Shown here piece by piece: positions 47,419 through 55,839 of a DNA stretch of 64,000 nt. The stretch comes from Erysipelotrichaceae bacterium (GTDB taxonomy: Bacteria > Bacillota_I > Bacilli_A > Erysipelotrichales > Erysipelotrichaceae). The translations under genes were made by a program, and so were the position numbers. Numbering within the stretch: the first letter of the stretch is position 1; every line of letters starts with the position of its first letter. The stretch is from contig JAFRCV010000008.1 of the NCBI GenBank assembly GCA_017404205.1, positions 1 through 64,000 of the forward strand, in the 5' to 3' direction. The notes beneath the pieces are model-generated. The model made no database searches. It had not been told where the DNA came from and worked only from the letters and a program-made list of their open reading frames with translations.

Positions 47419-47982
47419 TTAATAATTATATTGTTTTCCACAAATACAATATTTATATATCCATTCTTTAAAATCATTCTCATTATTATTTTTAAAATCA
47501 TTTAGTTTATTTCTAAATGTATCAATGTTATATGGTGGAATAATAATAAAACCACAACCGTTCTCAACCATTATTTTATTCGCAAATAATAGTGCTGTTC
47601 TTACATCACCATCAACGAATAATCGTTTATCTAATATATATAAAAGCACATCAATAGCTGTTTCAGTATTAGATTTCATAGGTTTGTTGATCATTGATTC
47701 TAATTCTATTATTTGTGAAGGGTTAAGTTCAGTTTTAACATTTTCTTCTAAGCCTTTCATTAAAACTGAATGAAGCTGCAATAAACATTGATAATCATTC
47801 AAAAGATTGCTTCTTGTAAGAATGAATTCATATCCGTTCTTAAAATTATCTAGGGCAATTAAATATTGAGGATGATTTTTATTATATTTTGATAGCGATA
47901 ATGAATAGTCAATAAAAGTATCTAAGCGCGATTTTACATAATCAATATTTTGAGTTTTAGACATTAAATATTTGTTATTCAT
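47419..47982 (-). CDS. Degenerate Fic-like protein
   Basis: 187 aa. The helix LLQLHSVLMKGLEENVKTEL resembles the conserved LHxxLxxGL helix of Fic/DOC proteins. The later RLFVDGDVRTALLFANKIMV aligns with the Fic loop HPFxDGNGRTAR: at residues 120-128 the catalytic His is Arg120, Asn is Asp126 and the second Gly is Val127, while F122, D124, G125 and R128 remain. The following FIIIPPYNIDTFRNKLNDF fits the Fic C-terminal segment. It may thus be a Fic fold without AMP-transfer activity, or with altered chemistry. It follows the GDPD gene after 13 bases. Confidence 0.6.
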   Translation of the reverse strand: MNNKYLMSKTQNIDYVKSRLDTFIDYSLSLSKYNKNHPQYLIALDNFKNGYEFILTRSNLLNDYQCLLQLHSVLMKGLEENVKTELNPSQIIELESMINKPMKSNTETAIDVLLYILDKRLFVDGDVRTALLFANKIMVENGCGFIIIPPYNIDTFRNKLNDFKNNNENDFKEWIYKYCICGKQYNY

Positions 47983-47995
47983 TAAATTGCCTCAT

Positions 47996-48811
47996 TTATT
48001 TATTTTTATCAGGAATAAAAGAATCAAAGATAAATTGTTGATAATAATTTTTTGCGTTATTTAATTCATCTTGAGATTTAATAGTCCAGGCAACACATTC
48101 TGCTTTATATAGTTTTGAACAAATTCTAAATGATAAATTTGAACTGGCGTGATGTTCATAAGCTATATAATCTGGTTTTGTTAAAAAATTAAATAAAAGA
48201 TTTGTCAAAGATAATTTTAAAATAAAAGATATCTTACTATCACTAAAATAATTATAAGCAAGTTGTCCTCTTATAATATCAGGTTCATTCTTTTTTAAAT
48301 AATAAACAACTTTTGGATTAAATGATTCCATGTTATATAAGCCATCGTAATTTCTAATAATTTTTATTGTTTCTTTTGTGGCTTCAATACATCGACCTTC
48401 TGGTTTAACTTCGATAATTAAAGGCGTATTTTTATTAAGTATTTTTAATACTTCACTAAATAGAGGTATTTTTTCATTTGTGTTTAATAATTGATAATTC
48501 AATAATTCTTCATATGTACATTCACATAGTTTTTTATCAATTCCAGTCATTCTTTTTAATGAAACATCATGGAATACAACAAGTTTATCATCAAGAGTTA
48601 GTTGAACATCAAGTTCTATCCCATAATTGTTTTCTACTGCTTTTTTAAATGCAACTAATGAATTTTCAGGCACTTTATCATTATCATAAAAACCTCGATG
48701 GCAAATATAGACTTGTTCATAAGCCTTCAAAGCTTGTTTTCTTGATGTATTAGGCTTTATTGATAATAAATAAAATACTATTAAGACTACTAAGATAATA
48801 ATTACTAACAT
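47996..48811 (-). CDS. Glycerophosphodiester phosphodiesterase, membrane-anchored
   Basis: 271 aa. Residues 1-17 are a hydrophobic N-terminal anchor. The GDPD barrel has CHRGFYDNDKVPENSLVAF (catalytic HR and EN), IELDVQLTLDDKLVVFHD (metal-binding ExD and the second catalytic His), and LIIEVKPE. The family hydrolyses deacylated phospholipids to glycerol-3-phosphate and an alcohol. The anchor places the enzyme facing outward or at the membrane. Co-directional with the Fic-like gene. Confidence 0.9.
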   Translation of the reverse strand: MLVIIILVVLIVFYLLSIKPNTSRKQALKAYEQVYICHRGFYDNDKVPENSLVAFKKAVENNYGIELDVQLTLDDKLVVFHDVSLKRMTGIDKKLCECTYEELLNYQLLNTNEKIPLFSEVLKILNKNTPLIIEVKPEGRCIEATKETIKIIRNYDGLYNMESFNPKVVYYLKKNEPDIIRGQLAYNYFSDSKISFILKLSLTNLLFNFLTKPDYIAYEHHASSNLSFRICSKLYKAECVAWTIKSQDELNNAKNYYQQFIFDSFIPDKNK

Positions 48812-48952
48812 ACATTTATTATATTATTGATTGTATATAAATAAACAATTCTTTCTGTTTACAAATAATTTAGATATTTAATGTTTATTCGAGCTTTAAT
48901 CAAGGTTTCTCTATTTTATATGATAAAATAGAAAAGAAATAAGGAGGAATTT

Positions 48953-50230
48953 ATGGCGTTTTTAATTGGTCCAATGCAACACCATATTGAGGGTCATAAA
49001 GAAATCACTGAAGCTAATGAGATTATCAAGATTGGCACTGATGAAGTAGCTATTTCACTTTCTATAGGTGCCCATATAGCTACGCCAACTGTACAAGTTG
49101 GTGACAGAGTTAAAATTGGTGATCTTATAGGAAAAAGAGATGATCGTTTCTATGTTCCTATATTTTCAAGTGTTTCTGGCGAAGTTGTTGCAATTGAGAA
49201 AAGAATGTCAGCTAGTCTAAAACCAAGTGATCATGTGATCATTAAGAAAGATGATACTGATGAGTTTAAAGATTTTGAAAAATTAAGTCTTGATGCAAGC
49301 AAAGAGGAGATTATTGCTTACATGAAGACAATTGGCTTATTAGGGCAAGGTGGTGCTGGTTTTCCATCTTATATTAAATATGCAACTGATAAATGCGAAA
49401 CATTAATCATCAACGCAGTTGAATGTGAACCTTATATTACAGCTGATGTAAGAAATATTGAAGAACACCTTGATGAATTTAAATATGGTGTTATGTTAAT
49501 GTTAAAAGCATCTAATGCTTCAAAATGTTTTGTGGCAATGAAGTCTTTCCATAAAGAAACTATTGAAAAACTAATTAAACTTTTTGAAGATGAAGAAAAG
49601 ATAGTTGTAAAGCCTGTAAAAGATGTTTACCCAATGGGATGGGAAAGAACATTGACTTATGAAGTATTAAAGAAAAGATATGATAAGCTTCCAATAGAAG
49701 CTGGAGCAATCGTTTCTAATGCTACTTCAGCGATTACGCTAGGTTCAACAGCTTTAAGTGGAAGATATTGCTATGAAAGAATCGTAACTGTTTCTGGTGA
49801 CAACATTAATAATCCTCATAATGTGATTTGTCGTATAGGAACACCAATTTCTAAGCTTATAGAAGCTTGTGGTGGCGTTAAAGAAGATAGGGCAATTATT
49901 ATTATGGGTGGTCCAATGATGGGAACATGTGTGACAAAAGATATTGTTACAATTACGCCAATTAGTAATGCTGTAAATATCTTTAAAGAACAGCATTTTA
50001 AAGAATATGCATGTTTAAGATGTGGAAGATGTGTTGAACATTGTCCAAGTTCTTTAATGCCTGTCAGCATTATTGAGGCATACAAATTTAATGATATTGC
50101 TGAACTAGAAAAACTACATGTTAGCGATTGTGTTGAATGTGGTATGTGTACATTTATCTGTCCTTCAAAAATAGAAGTAACAGAATCTATAAGAAGAGCT
50201 AAAAAGTTATTAGCTGCTAGAAAGAGATAG
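48953..50230 (+). CDS. rnfC: Rnf complex subunit C (RnfC)
   Basis: 425-aa peripheral subunit carrying the NADH/FMN site and two [4Fe-4S] clusters. The N-terminal biotinyl-like hammerhead leads to GLLGQGGAGFPSYIKYA (FMN/NADH region), VNAVECEPYITADVR, and two ferredoxin motifs near the end: CLRCGRCVEHCPSSLMP and CVECGMCTFICPSKI. Length is at the short end of the family but complete. AAGGAGG precedes the ATG. First gene of rnfCDGEA-x-B. The complex couples ferredoxin oxidation to NAD reduction and ion pumping. Confidence 0.96.
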   Translation: MAFLIGPMQHHIEGHKEITEANEIIKIGTDEVAISLSIGAHIATPTVQVGDRVKIGDLIGKRDDRFYVPIFSSVSGEVVAIEKRMSASLKPSDHVIIKKDDTDEFKDFEKLSLDASKEEIIAYMKTIGLLGQGGAGFPSYIKYATDKCETLIINAVECEPYITADVRNIEEHLDEFKYGVMLMLKASNASKCFVAMKSFHKETIEKLIKLFEDEEKIVVKPVKDVYPMGWERTLTYEVLKKRYDKLPIEAGAIVSNATSAITLGSTALSGRYCYERIVTVSGDNINNPHNVICRIGTPISKLIEACGGVKEDRAIIIMGGPMMGTCVTKDIVTITPISNAVNIFKEQHFKEYACLRCGRCVEHCPSSLMPVSIIEAYKFNDIAELEKLHVSDCVECGMCTFICPSKIEVTESIRRAKKLLAARKR

Positions 50231-50239
50231 GAGGTAAGA

Positions 50240-51682
50240 ATGGAATTCATTTATAAAACAACGCCAATGCCAAGAAGACCTCTAACTACTTCTAAGATTA
50301 TGCTTAGACTTTTAGCCGGTTTACTTGTTGTTTATGCTTATGCTTTATATCAAGCGTACACTTTTGGAAGTGAATATTTAATTAATGGTATTTTATTACT
50401 AGTTGTTGCAGAAGTTGTTTCATATGCATGTGAAGCAGTTTATGCATTAATGACTAAGCAAAACATTCTTGAGATATTTAAAACATCTTTTCCATATATT
50501 ACACCACTAATTCTAGTTTTAACTGTTCCTGTAAATACTTCACTATATGTAATAGGTGTAGGAACATTTTTAGCTGTTGTATTTGGAAAATTAGTATTTG
50601 GTGGCTTTGGTCAAAATATTTTTAATCCTGCTGCTGTTGGTAGAGCAATTATTGCTACATCATTTGCTGGCGTAGTTGCACTTGATGCTATTACATCACC
50701 AACTCTTACAACAACACTTGCTAATGCTGGTTGGGTAAGTGATTCAGCATCTTTTTACTACATGTTAAAAGATTTTGGTGGTTTAGGAAGCGTATTAACT
50801 GGCGATTATTTTGCTGCCATGGGTGAAACCAACACATTATTAATTCTTGTTGTTGGCGTATTACTATCAATATTTGATGTTATTGACTTTAGGATTCCTC
50901 TAACTTATTTAGGCGTAATGTTTTTAGGCGCTACTGTAATTGCTTTAGTTTCAGGACTTGGTATTGATTATCCTATTACATTTATATCAACAGGCGGTGC
51001 AGCATTTGGTGCTGTATTCATGTTGACAGATCCAGTTACTAATCCTCAAACTAGACCTGGTAAGATTGTATTCTCAGCATTAGCTGCTTTATTTACTATC
51101 GCTATAAGATTTTTGGGAAATTTACCAGAAGGCGTTATTTTTTCAATCTTATTAGTAAATATGATTTCACCTGTAATTAATCGTATTTTTGCTAATAAAC
51201 AAGTTGATTCAATTAAAAGAAATATTATTATTACTTTTGCGACAATTATTGTTTCAATTTTAATTCTAGTTATTATTGGTACTTCTGTTGAAAAAGGAAC
51301 ATATAAAGAGAATACATTTAAGAAATTTGATCCTAATGCAGAAACGGGCTTAGCTGCTGATGATTATTCTAGCTGCAAGGCTAAAGTTACCGATTTAGGT
51401 GATGGTAAATATCATGTTACAGTCCGTGGCTTCCACGCTATAGAAGATGGTGGACCTGACAACGAATTTGATATCGTCGTTAAAGATGGCAAAGTAGTAA
51501 GTGTCGAATGTACTGTTTTCTCTGATACAAAAGGTATTGGTGATGCAGCAATTAGTGAAGATGCATTATCAGAACTTGTAGGTGTAGATTTAAGCAGTGA
51601 AGTTGATACAATGTCTGGATGTACGTATACATCAAGATCTGTTGTTGCAGCTATTCAAGCTGCTTTAAAGGAGGCTAGATAA
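50240..51682 (+). CDS. rnfD: Rnf subunit D fused to an FMN-binding domain
   Basis: 480 aa. Residues about 1-350 are RnfD: about ten TM segments and the conserved FGGFGQNIFNPAAVGRAII. The segment LDAITSPTLTT stands where RnfD/NqrB proteins carry their covalent-flavin motif (D-x-x-S-G-A-T), with the acceptor Thr kept but GA replaced. The last 120 residues form an extra FMN_bind (RnfG-like) domain with DTMSGCTYTS at 456-465, where the usual Ala is Cys461. A separate rnfG follows, so this is an additional flavin domain, not a relocated subunit. It starts nine bases after rnfC. Confidence 0.92.
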   Translation: MEFIYKTTPMPRRPLTTSKIMLRLLAGLLVVYAYALYQAYTFGSEYLINGILLLVVAEVVSYACEAVYALMTKQNILEIFKTSFPYITPLILVLTVPVNTSLYVIGVGTFLAVVFGKLVFGGFGQNIFNPAAVGRAIIATSFAGVVALDAITSPTLTTTLANAGWVSDSASFYYMLKDFGGLGSVLTGDYFAAMGETNTLLILVVGVLLSIFDVIDFRIPLTYLGVMFLGATVIALVSGLGIDYPITFISTGGAAFGAVFMLTDPVTNPQTRPGKIVFSALAALFTIAIRFLGNLPEGVIFSILLVNMISPVINRIFANKQVDSIKRNIIITFATIIVSILILVIIGTSVEKGTYKENTFKKFDPNAETGLAADDYSSCKAKVTDLGDGKYHVTVRGFHAIEDGGPDNEFDIVVKDGKVVSVECTVFSDTKGIGDAAISEDALSELVGVDLSSEVDTMSGCTYTSRSVVAAIQAALKEAR

Positions 51683-51684
51683 TA

Positions 51685-52194
51685 ATGAATAAAACTATTA
51701 AATTAGCATTATTTCTTGGTATAGTTGCAGCTATATCTGGTCTAGTTCTTGGAATTGTAAACTATATAACTGAACCAGTTATTAATCAAAACGCTGTTAA
51801 AGCTGAACAAAAAAATCTTGAATTAATGTATCCAAATGCTGAATTCAAAATTCTTGATTATAAAGATGATGATGGAATTATCATTGGTGCATATAAAGCT
51901 AATGATACCAATTATATCTTTAAGGGCACAGCCGTTGGTTATAATAGTTCAACACCAATCGTTGTTTTAGTTGGTCTTAATAAAGATGGAACAATAGAAA
52001 ATATGGTTGCCTTAGAACAACAAGAAACAAATGGTTTTGGTGCTCGTTGTTTTGAAAAAGAAAATATTGCAAATCTATATTTAAATAAAAAGAGTGTAGA
52101 TGAAATTGATATGTTATCAGGCGCTACATTTACTTCAACTGCTTTAAAAACTATAATGGGCGAAGTATTTGAAGCTTATGAGGCAGTAAAGTAG
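51685..52194 (+). CDS. rnfG: Rnf subunit G (RnfG), flavinylated
   Basis: 169 aa with one N-terminal TM segment (8-28) and an extracytoplasmic FMN-binding domain. The flavinylation motif DMLSGATFTS is at 142-151, with T148 the expected acceptor for ApbE. It is shorter than the common 190-210 aa. Starts two bases after rnfD. Confidence 0.93.
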   Translation: MNKTIKLALFLGIVAAISGLVLGIVNYITEPVINQNAVKAEQKNLELMYPNAEFKILDYKDDDGIIIGAYKANDTNYIFKGTAVGYNSSTPIVVLVGLNKDGTIENMVALEQQETNGFGARCFEKENIANLYLNKKSVDEIDMLSGATFTSTALKTIMGEVFEAYEAVK

Positions 52195-52204
52195 GAGGGA
52201 CCAT

Positions 52205-52837
52205 ATGAAGAATTTTAAAAACGGTTTTATTAAAGAAAACCCTGTATTCTGCCTATATTTAGGTATGTGTTCTACGTTAGCTTTATCTACTAACTTAAAT
52301 AATGCCTTAGGTATGGGTTTGTGTGTAACAATTGTTCTAATTTTCTCAAATTTAATTATTTCTTTAATCAGAAATATTACACCAGATGAAATTAGAATAC
52401 CTGTATATATTGTTGTTATTGCAACACTAGTTTCGGTAGTTGAATTATTAGTTCACGCTTATATTCCGGCTTTATTTGATGCTTTAGGCGCATTCTTATC
52501 ATTGATTGTTGTCAATTGCATTATTCTTGGTAGAGCTGAAGCCTTTGCTAAAAAGAATCCACCACTTGCTAGTATAATTGATGGACTAGGAATGGGACTT
52601 GGATATACATTTGCGATTGTTATCCTATCTGTTATTAGAGAATTCTTATCTACAGCTTGGGTATCATTCTATAATCCATTTGATATGTCACAATTGATTA
52701 TTAGAATTGGCATGCCACAACTTGAAAATTATACAATTTCTTTATTCTCATCAAGTGTTGGTGCTTTCTTAACATTTGCTGTTGTAGCTGCACTATTTGC
52801 ATTAATTAATCAAAAAGCTAAGGAGGGCAAAAAATAA
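52205..52837 (+). CDS. rnfE: Rnf subunit E (RnfE)
   Basis: 210-aa membrane subunit, six TM segments, homologous to RnfA and NqrD. ENPVFCLYLGMCSTLALSTN carries the conserved Cys that, together with that of RnfA, should hold the intramembrane iron centre; VNCIILGRAEAFAKKN is the second hallmark with its Cys. AGGAGG precedes the ATG. Confidence 0.95.
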   Translation: MKNFKNGFIKENPVFCLYLGMCSTLALSTNLNNALGMGLCVTIVLIFSNLIISLIRNITPDEIRIPVYIVVIATLVSVVELLVHAYIPALFDALGAFLSLIVVNCIILGRAEAFAKKNPPLASIIDGLGMGLGYTFAIVILSVIREFLSTAWVSFYNPFDMSQLIIRIGMPQLENYTISLFSSSVGAFLTFAVVAALFALINQKAKEGKK

Positions 52838-53409
52838 TGAAACTCTTAACATTAGCTCTTTCAGCAGTTCTTATCAATAATATTGTTTTAGCGAAATTCT
52901 TAGGAGTTTGTCCTTTTTTGGGCGTTTCTAAAAATACTAAATCAGCATTAGGAATGGGACTTGCTGTTGTCTTTGTAATATTCTCTTCATCAATGCTTAC
53001 TTATGCTTTACAATATTTGGTATTAATTCCACTACATATTGAATATATGCAATTAATCTCATTTATTTTAATTATTGCTGCCTTTGTCCAATTTGTAGAA
53101 ATGTTTATGAAGAAGAAAATGCCAGGTCTTTATAAATCATTAGGCGTTTATCTACCTTTGATTACTACAAACTGTACTGTATTATATGTTGCCCAAGAAA
53201 ATATTTCTAAAGGTTATAATTTTCTTGAAACTGTGGTCAATTCAATAGCAACACCTTTAGGCTTCTTACTTGTTATCTATTTATTCTCATGCATTAGAGA
53301 AAGATTAGATTATGCTCATACTCCAAAAGCATTTAAGGGTAATCCAATTGGCTTAGTTGTTGCTGGCCTTATGGCTTTAGCTTTTGCTGGACTTGTAGGA
53401 ATTGTCTAA
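52837..53409 (+). CDS. rnfA: Rnf subunit A (RnfA)
   Basis: 190-aa membrane subunit, six TM segments, homologous to NqrE. NNIVLAKFLGVCPFLGVSKN and TTNCTVLYVAQEN hold the two conserved cysteines for the Fe centre shared with RnfE. Its start overlaps the last base of rnfE's stop, and its own stop overlaps the ATG of the 56-aa gene (TAATGA). Confidence 0.95.
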   Translation: MKLLTLALSAVLINNIVLAKFLGVCPFLGVSKNTKSALGMGLAVVFVIFSSSMLTYALQYLVLIPLHIEYMQLISFILIIAAFVQFVEMFMKKKMPGLYKSLGVYLPLITTNCTVLYVAQENISKGYNFLETVVNSIATPLGFLLVIYLFSCIRERLDYAHTPKAFKGNPIGLVVAGLMALAFAGLVGIV

Positions 53410-53579
53410 TGATTTACGCTATTTGTTTATTTGTTATTCTTGGGGCAGTAGTTGCTGTTGGTTATTATTTAAATTCCAAAACAGCTAAGCCTGAAGGGTG
53501 TGAAGATATGAGTGAAAAATGTTCAGGATGTAAAATAACTAGTTGTATTCATCATCCTACTATTAAACAGGAGGTATAA
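53409..53579 (+). CDS. 56-aa NqrM-like cysteine membrane protein inside the rnf operon
   Basis: Start overlaps the rnfA stop (TAATGA) and the end carries the AGGAGG site for rnfB, so the gene is tightly embedded. Residues 3-21 form one TM segment. The soluble tail has Cys 31, 38, 41 and 46, spacing CX6CX2CX4C, with KPEGCEDMSEKCSGCKITSC. One N-terminal TM segment plus four Cys is the layout of NqrM (DUF539), which helps install the Fe centre held by NqrD/NqrE, the homologs of RnfE/RnfA. The CX2CX4C part also equals the spacing of RnfB's cluster motif. A maturation factor for the RnfA/E centre is inference; a small electron carrier is the alternative. Confidence 0.75.
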   Translation: MIYAICLFVILGAVVAVGYYLNSKTAKPEGCEDMSEKCSGCKITSCIHHPTIKQEV

Positions 53580-53580
53580 A

Positions 53581-53895
53581 ATGTTGTCATTTCTAATTGC
53601 CTTTGTCGTAATGCTCGTGATTGGTGCATTATTGGGTGTTTTGTTATCAATAGCTAAAGAAAAATTTCATGTTGAAGAAGAAGACAAGCGCCTTCAAGAA
53701 TTGATCGAAATGTTGCCAGGATATAATTGTGGTTCTTGTGGATATTCTGGATGTGGAGGCATGGCCGAAGCTATCGTATCAGGGGAGCTAGATATCATAC
53801 CTTGCAATCCTTTAAAACAAAAAGATCGTGAAAAGATTATTGAATATCTAAAGACAACACCTGGACCTGATGGTTCTACAATTGATATTAAATAA
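53581..53895 (+). CDS. rnfB: Short RnfB lacking the ferredoxin domain
   Basis: 104 aa where RnfB proteins usually have 190-330. Present: N-terminal TM segment (1-23), acidic linker, and the first cluster motif GYNCGSCGYSGC with the fourth Cys in DIIPCNPL (CX2CX4CX16C type). Missing: the two-cluster [4Fe-4S] ferredoxin domain that normally follows. The frame ends cleanly in TAA inside a strong terminator, and no ferredoxin-like coding follows in any frame, so it is not a local frameshift. Last gene of the rnf operon. Confidence 0.88.
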   Translation: MLSFLIAFVVMLVIGALLGVLLSIAKEKFHVEEEDKRLQELIEMLPGYNCGSCGYSGCGGMAEAIVSGELDIIPCNPLKQKDREKIIEYLKTTPGPDGSTIDIK

Positions 53896-53928
53896 AACAA
53901 AATGGGGTTTATCCCATTTTGTTTTATT
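53891..53928. terminator. Bidirectional terminator holding both stop codons
   Basis: A 16-bp perfect stem, AATAAAACAAAATGGG paired with CCCATTTTGTTTTATT, loop GTTTAT. The TAA of rnfB lies in the left arm and the TAA of the convergent rhodanese-like gene in the right arm. A- and T-runs on both sides serve both strands. Confidence 0.9.
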
Positions 53929-54595
53929 CTATAGGCGTTTCAAATGAATCATCATAAGGAGTTAATTCACCCCAGTTGTATTCTATTTTCATTTTATATG
54001 CATCAATACCATCAATTTTGTATCTTGGATTTTCTAAATCAAAATAAGCGATATTTTTAGCTAAAGAGTTTTCCATAGCACCTGCATTATATAAATTATT
54101 GCCATCATAACCATATTGTAATAATAAGTTTATTAAATAACTTGATTCAACTCCAGCAGTTGCAATTATTACTAGTTGTTTATCTTTTGGAAATACATGA
54201 TTTAAATATTCTTCAGATTCTTCATAATTTGGAATAAAGGATCCAACATCACCAACATTGGCAATTAGTTCGCCATTGTCGTTTCTTATTTTTTCCATCT
54301 TGAACAAAACATTGTCCTTTTTTTCAAAACTAGCAATTGTCTCATAAAATGGTATATTTATAAATCCGGCAATATGACCATTGATTAAAAATTGTTCACT
54401 TGACCTAGTATCTATATATAAAACATTATCAAGAAATAAATAATCATCAATATTATATGCGCCAATAGGAGATTCAGACATCAATGAAGAATCAGGATTT
54501 TCTTTAGCCGGTAAACTTTTTATTATTTCTTCTTTTGGAGAATTAGCGCATGAACATAAAATACAAAGCAACAATAGCGGAATTATTCTTTTCAT
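53924..54595 (-). CDS. Rhodanese-fold lipoprotein without catalytic Cys
   Basis: 223 aa with a lipoprotein signal (MKRIIPLLLLCILCSC). The rhodanese fold is visible: VLYIDTRSSEQFLINGHIAG (D-R block), IPFYETI, and the active-site loop position VIIATAGVESS. Aligned with the paralog at 56666, the loop CxxGxR is here A145-T-A-G148-V-E150, so the sulfur-carrying Cys and the Arg are both gone. It should bind rather than transfer sulfur. The ATG overlaps the ApbE stop by 4 bases (ATGA), so the two are made together. Confidence 0.82.
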   Translation of the reverse strand: MKRIIPLLLLCILCSCANSPKEEIIKSLPAKENPDSSLMSESPIGAYNIDDYLFLDNVLYIDTRSSEQFLINGHIAGFINIPFYETIASFEKKDNVLFKMEKIRNDNGELIANVGDVGSFIPNYEESEEYLNHVFPKDKQLVIIATAGVESSYLINLLLQYGYDGNNLYNAGAMENSLAKNIAYFDLENPRYKIDGIDAYKMKIEYNWGELTPYDDSFETPIE

Positions 54596-55743
54596 TCGAT
54601 TATAATCTCCTTTATTTTATTTGAAGAATAAGAATCAATTAAAATTTCTTTAAAGCCTTCACTCATTATTAGAGTATAATCATCTTTTTCTAGACAATAA
54701 TCTATTTTCATATCGTAATATAAAGAAACATCATCAATGATTGATTGAATTGTTTGAAGATCATCAATAGAGAATAAAGCGGTTGTTAGCGCATCAATAG
54801 CACTATCTTTTTTATCACTTTTTATTTCTACTACTCGATGATAGTTTTCACTATAGCCTGTAAATGGATTTATAATATGATGTCTTCTAATATTGTTTTC
54901 ATTGAAATAATATTGTTCATAGTCACCACTTGTTGAAATAAAACCATTATTTAATTGATAAGCATATAGAATGCTACTTTTATCATTTGGATCTTTTGAA
55001 CCAACTGACCATTTCACGTCTTCATTTTCATCAATATATGCACAAATTGAAGATGATCCCGCATTAATCATAAAAGAGGTATGATATTTAATTAATTCTT
55101 CATATATCTTATCAATAACATAGCCTTTAGAAAATGCGCCTAAATTTATTTCATATTCTAAATTGTTATAAGGAATTAAAGTGATTGAGGTATTTTTTTC
55201 ATTTAATACAATGTATTTATCTATTTCTTCATAAGGTACAACAGCTTCAAGCATTAATTTGATTTCTTCCTTACTAGGGTCAGTATTATTAGTATCATAT
55301 GGTAAAAATTTATCGTTATACAATGCAAATAGTTTACCTATTGTTGGGTTAAAATAGCCTTTAGTTAATTTAGACAATTCGATAGCTTCTTTTAAAGCAT
55401 CAAATAATTTTTCATCAATTACTATTTCTTCATTAAAATGTTGATTGATAACTTTTAAATTAGTGATTGTTTTATTGTCTTCATCTATATAGTAACGATA
55501 GCTATCTAATAATTTATGATATTCAAATAACAATTCTTGACATTTATTTAGTAAGACATCTTTTTTACTTTCTTTACAGTATGTTAAATAAACTTCCGTA
55601 TTTAAAGGCAAAACCATTTGACCTTCACTATCATTTAAAGTTCCTAAGAAGACACTTTCTTTTTTAATGGCTTCATTTTCTTCTTTTGTAGCACTACATG
55701 CCACAAGTAATAAGCTTAAAATAACTAATATAATTCTTTTCAT
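54592..55743 (-). CDS. apbE: FAD:protein FMN transferase ApbE, lipoprotein
   Basis: 383 aa with lipobox LVAC (Cys near 16). ApbE hallmarks: INLGAFSKGYVIDKI, the FAD-binding SFMINAGSSS, HHIINPFTGYSENYHR, and the Mg site DSAIDALTTALF. It attaches FMN from FAD to Thr/Ser in D-x-x-S-G-A-T type motifs outside the membrane. Likely targets in this window are RnfG, RnfD, and the lipoproteins at 55840 and 57550. It is divergent from the 55840 gene. Confidence 0.93.
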   Translation of the reverse strand: MKRIILVILSLLLVACSATKEENEAIKKESVFLGTLNDSEGQMVLPLNTEVYLTYCKESKKDVLLNKCQELLFEYHKLLDSYRYYIDEDNKTITNLKVINQHFNEEIVIDEKLFDALKEAIELSKLTKGYFNPTIGKLFALYNDKFLPYDTNNTDPSKEEIKLMLEAVVPYEEIDKYIVLNEKNTSITLIPYNNLEYEINLGAFSKGYVIDKIYEELIKYHTSFMINAGSSSICAYIDENEDVKWSVGSKDPNDKSSILYAYQLNNGFISTSGDYEQYYFNENNIRRHHIINPFTGYSENYHRVVEIKSDKKDSAIDALTTALFSIDDLQTIQSIIDDVSLYYDMKIDYCLEKDDYTLIMSEGFKEILIDSYSSNKIKEIIIE

Positions 55744-55839
55744 ATTATTAATTTTACTACATTTTAATAGCTCTTTTTTTATGGTAAATATTCAAAAAAC
55801 AAAAAATAAAAGTTATAATATAACAAGAGGTAATGAAAA

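Noticed and set aside
53581-53895. rnfB truncated by a local frameshift
   Set aside because: No ferredoxin-like Cys motifs appear in any frame after the stop; a terminator and the convergent gene follow at once.
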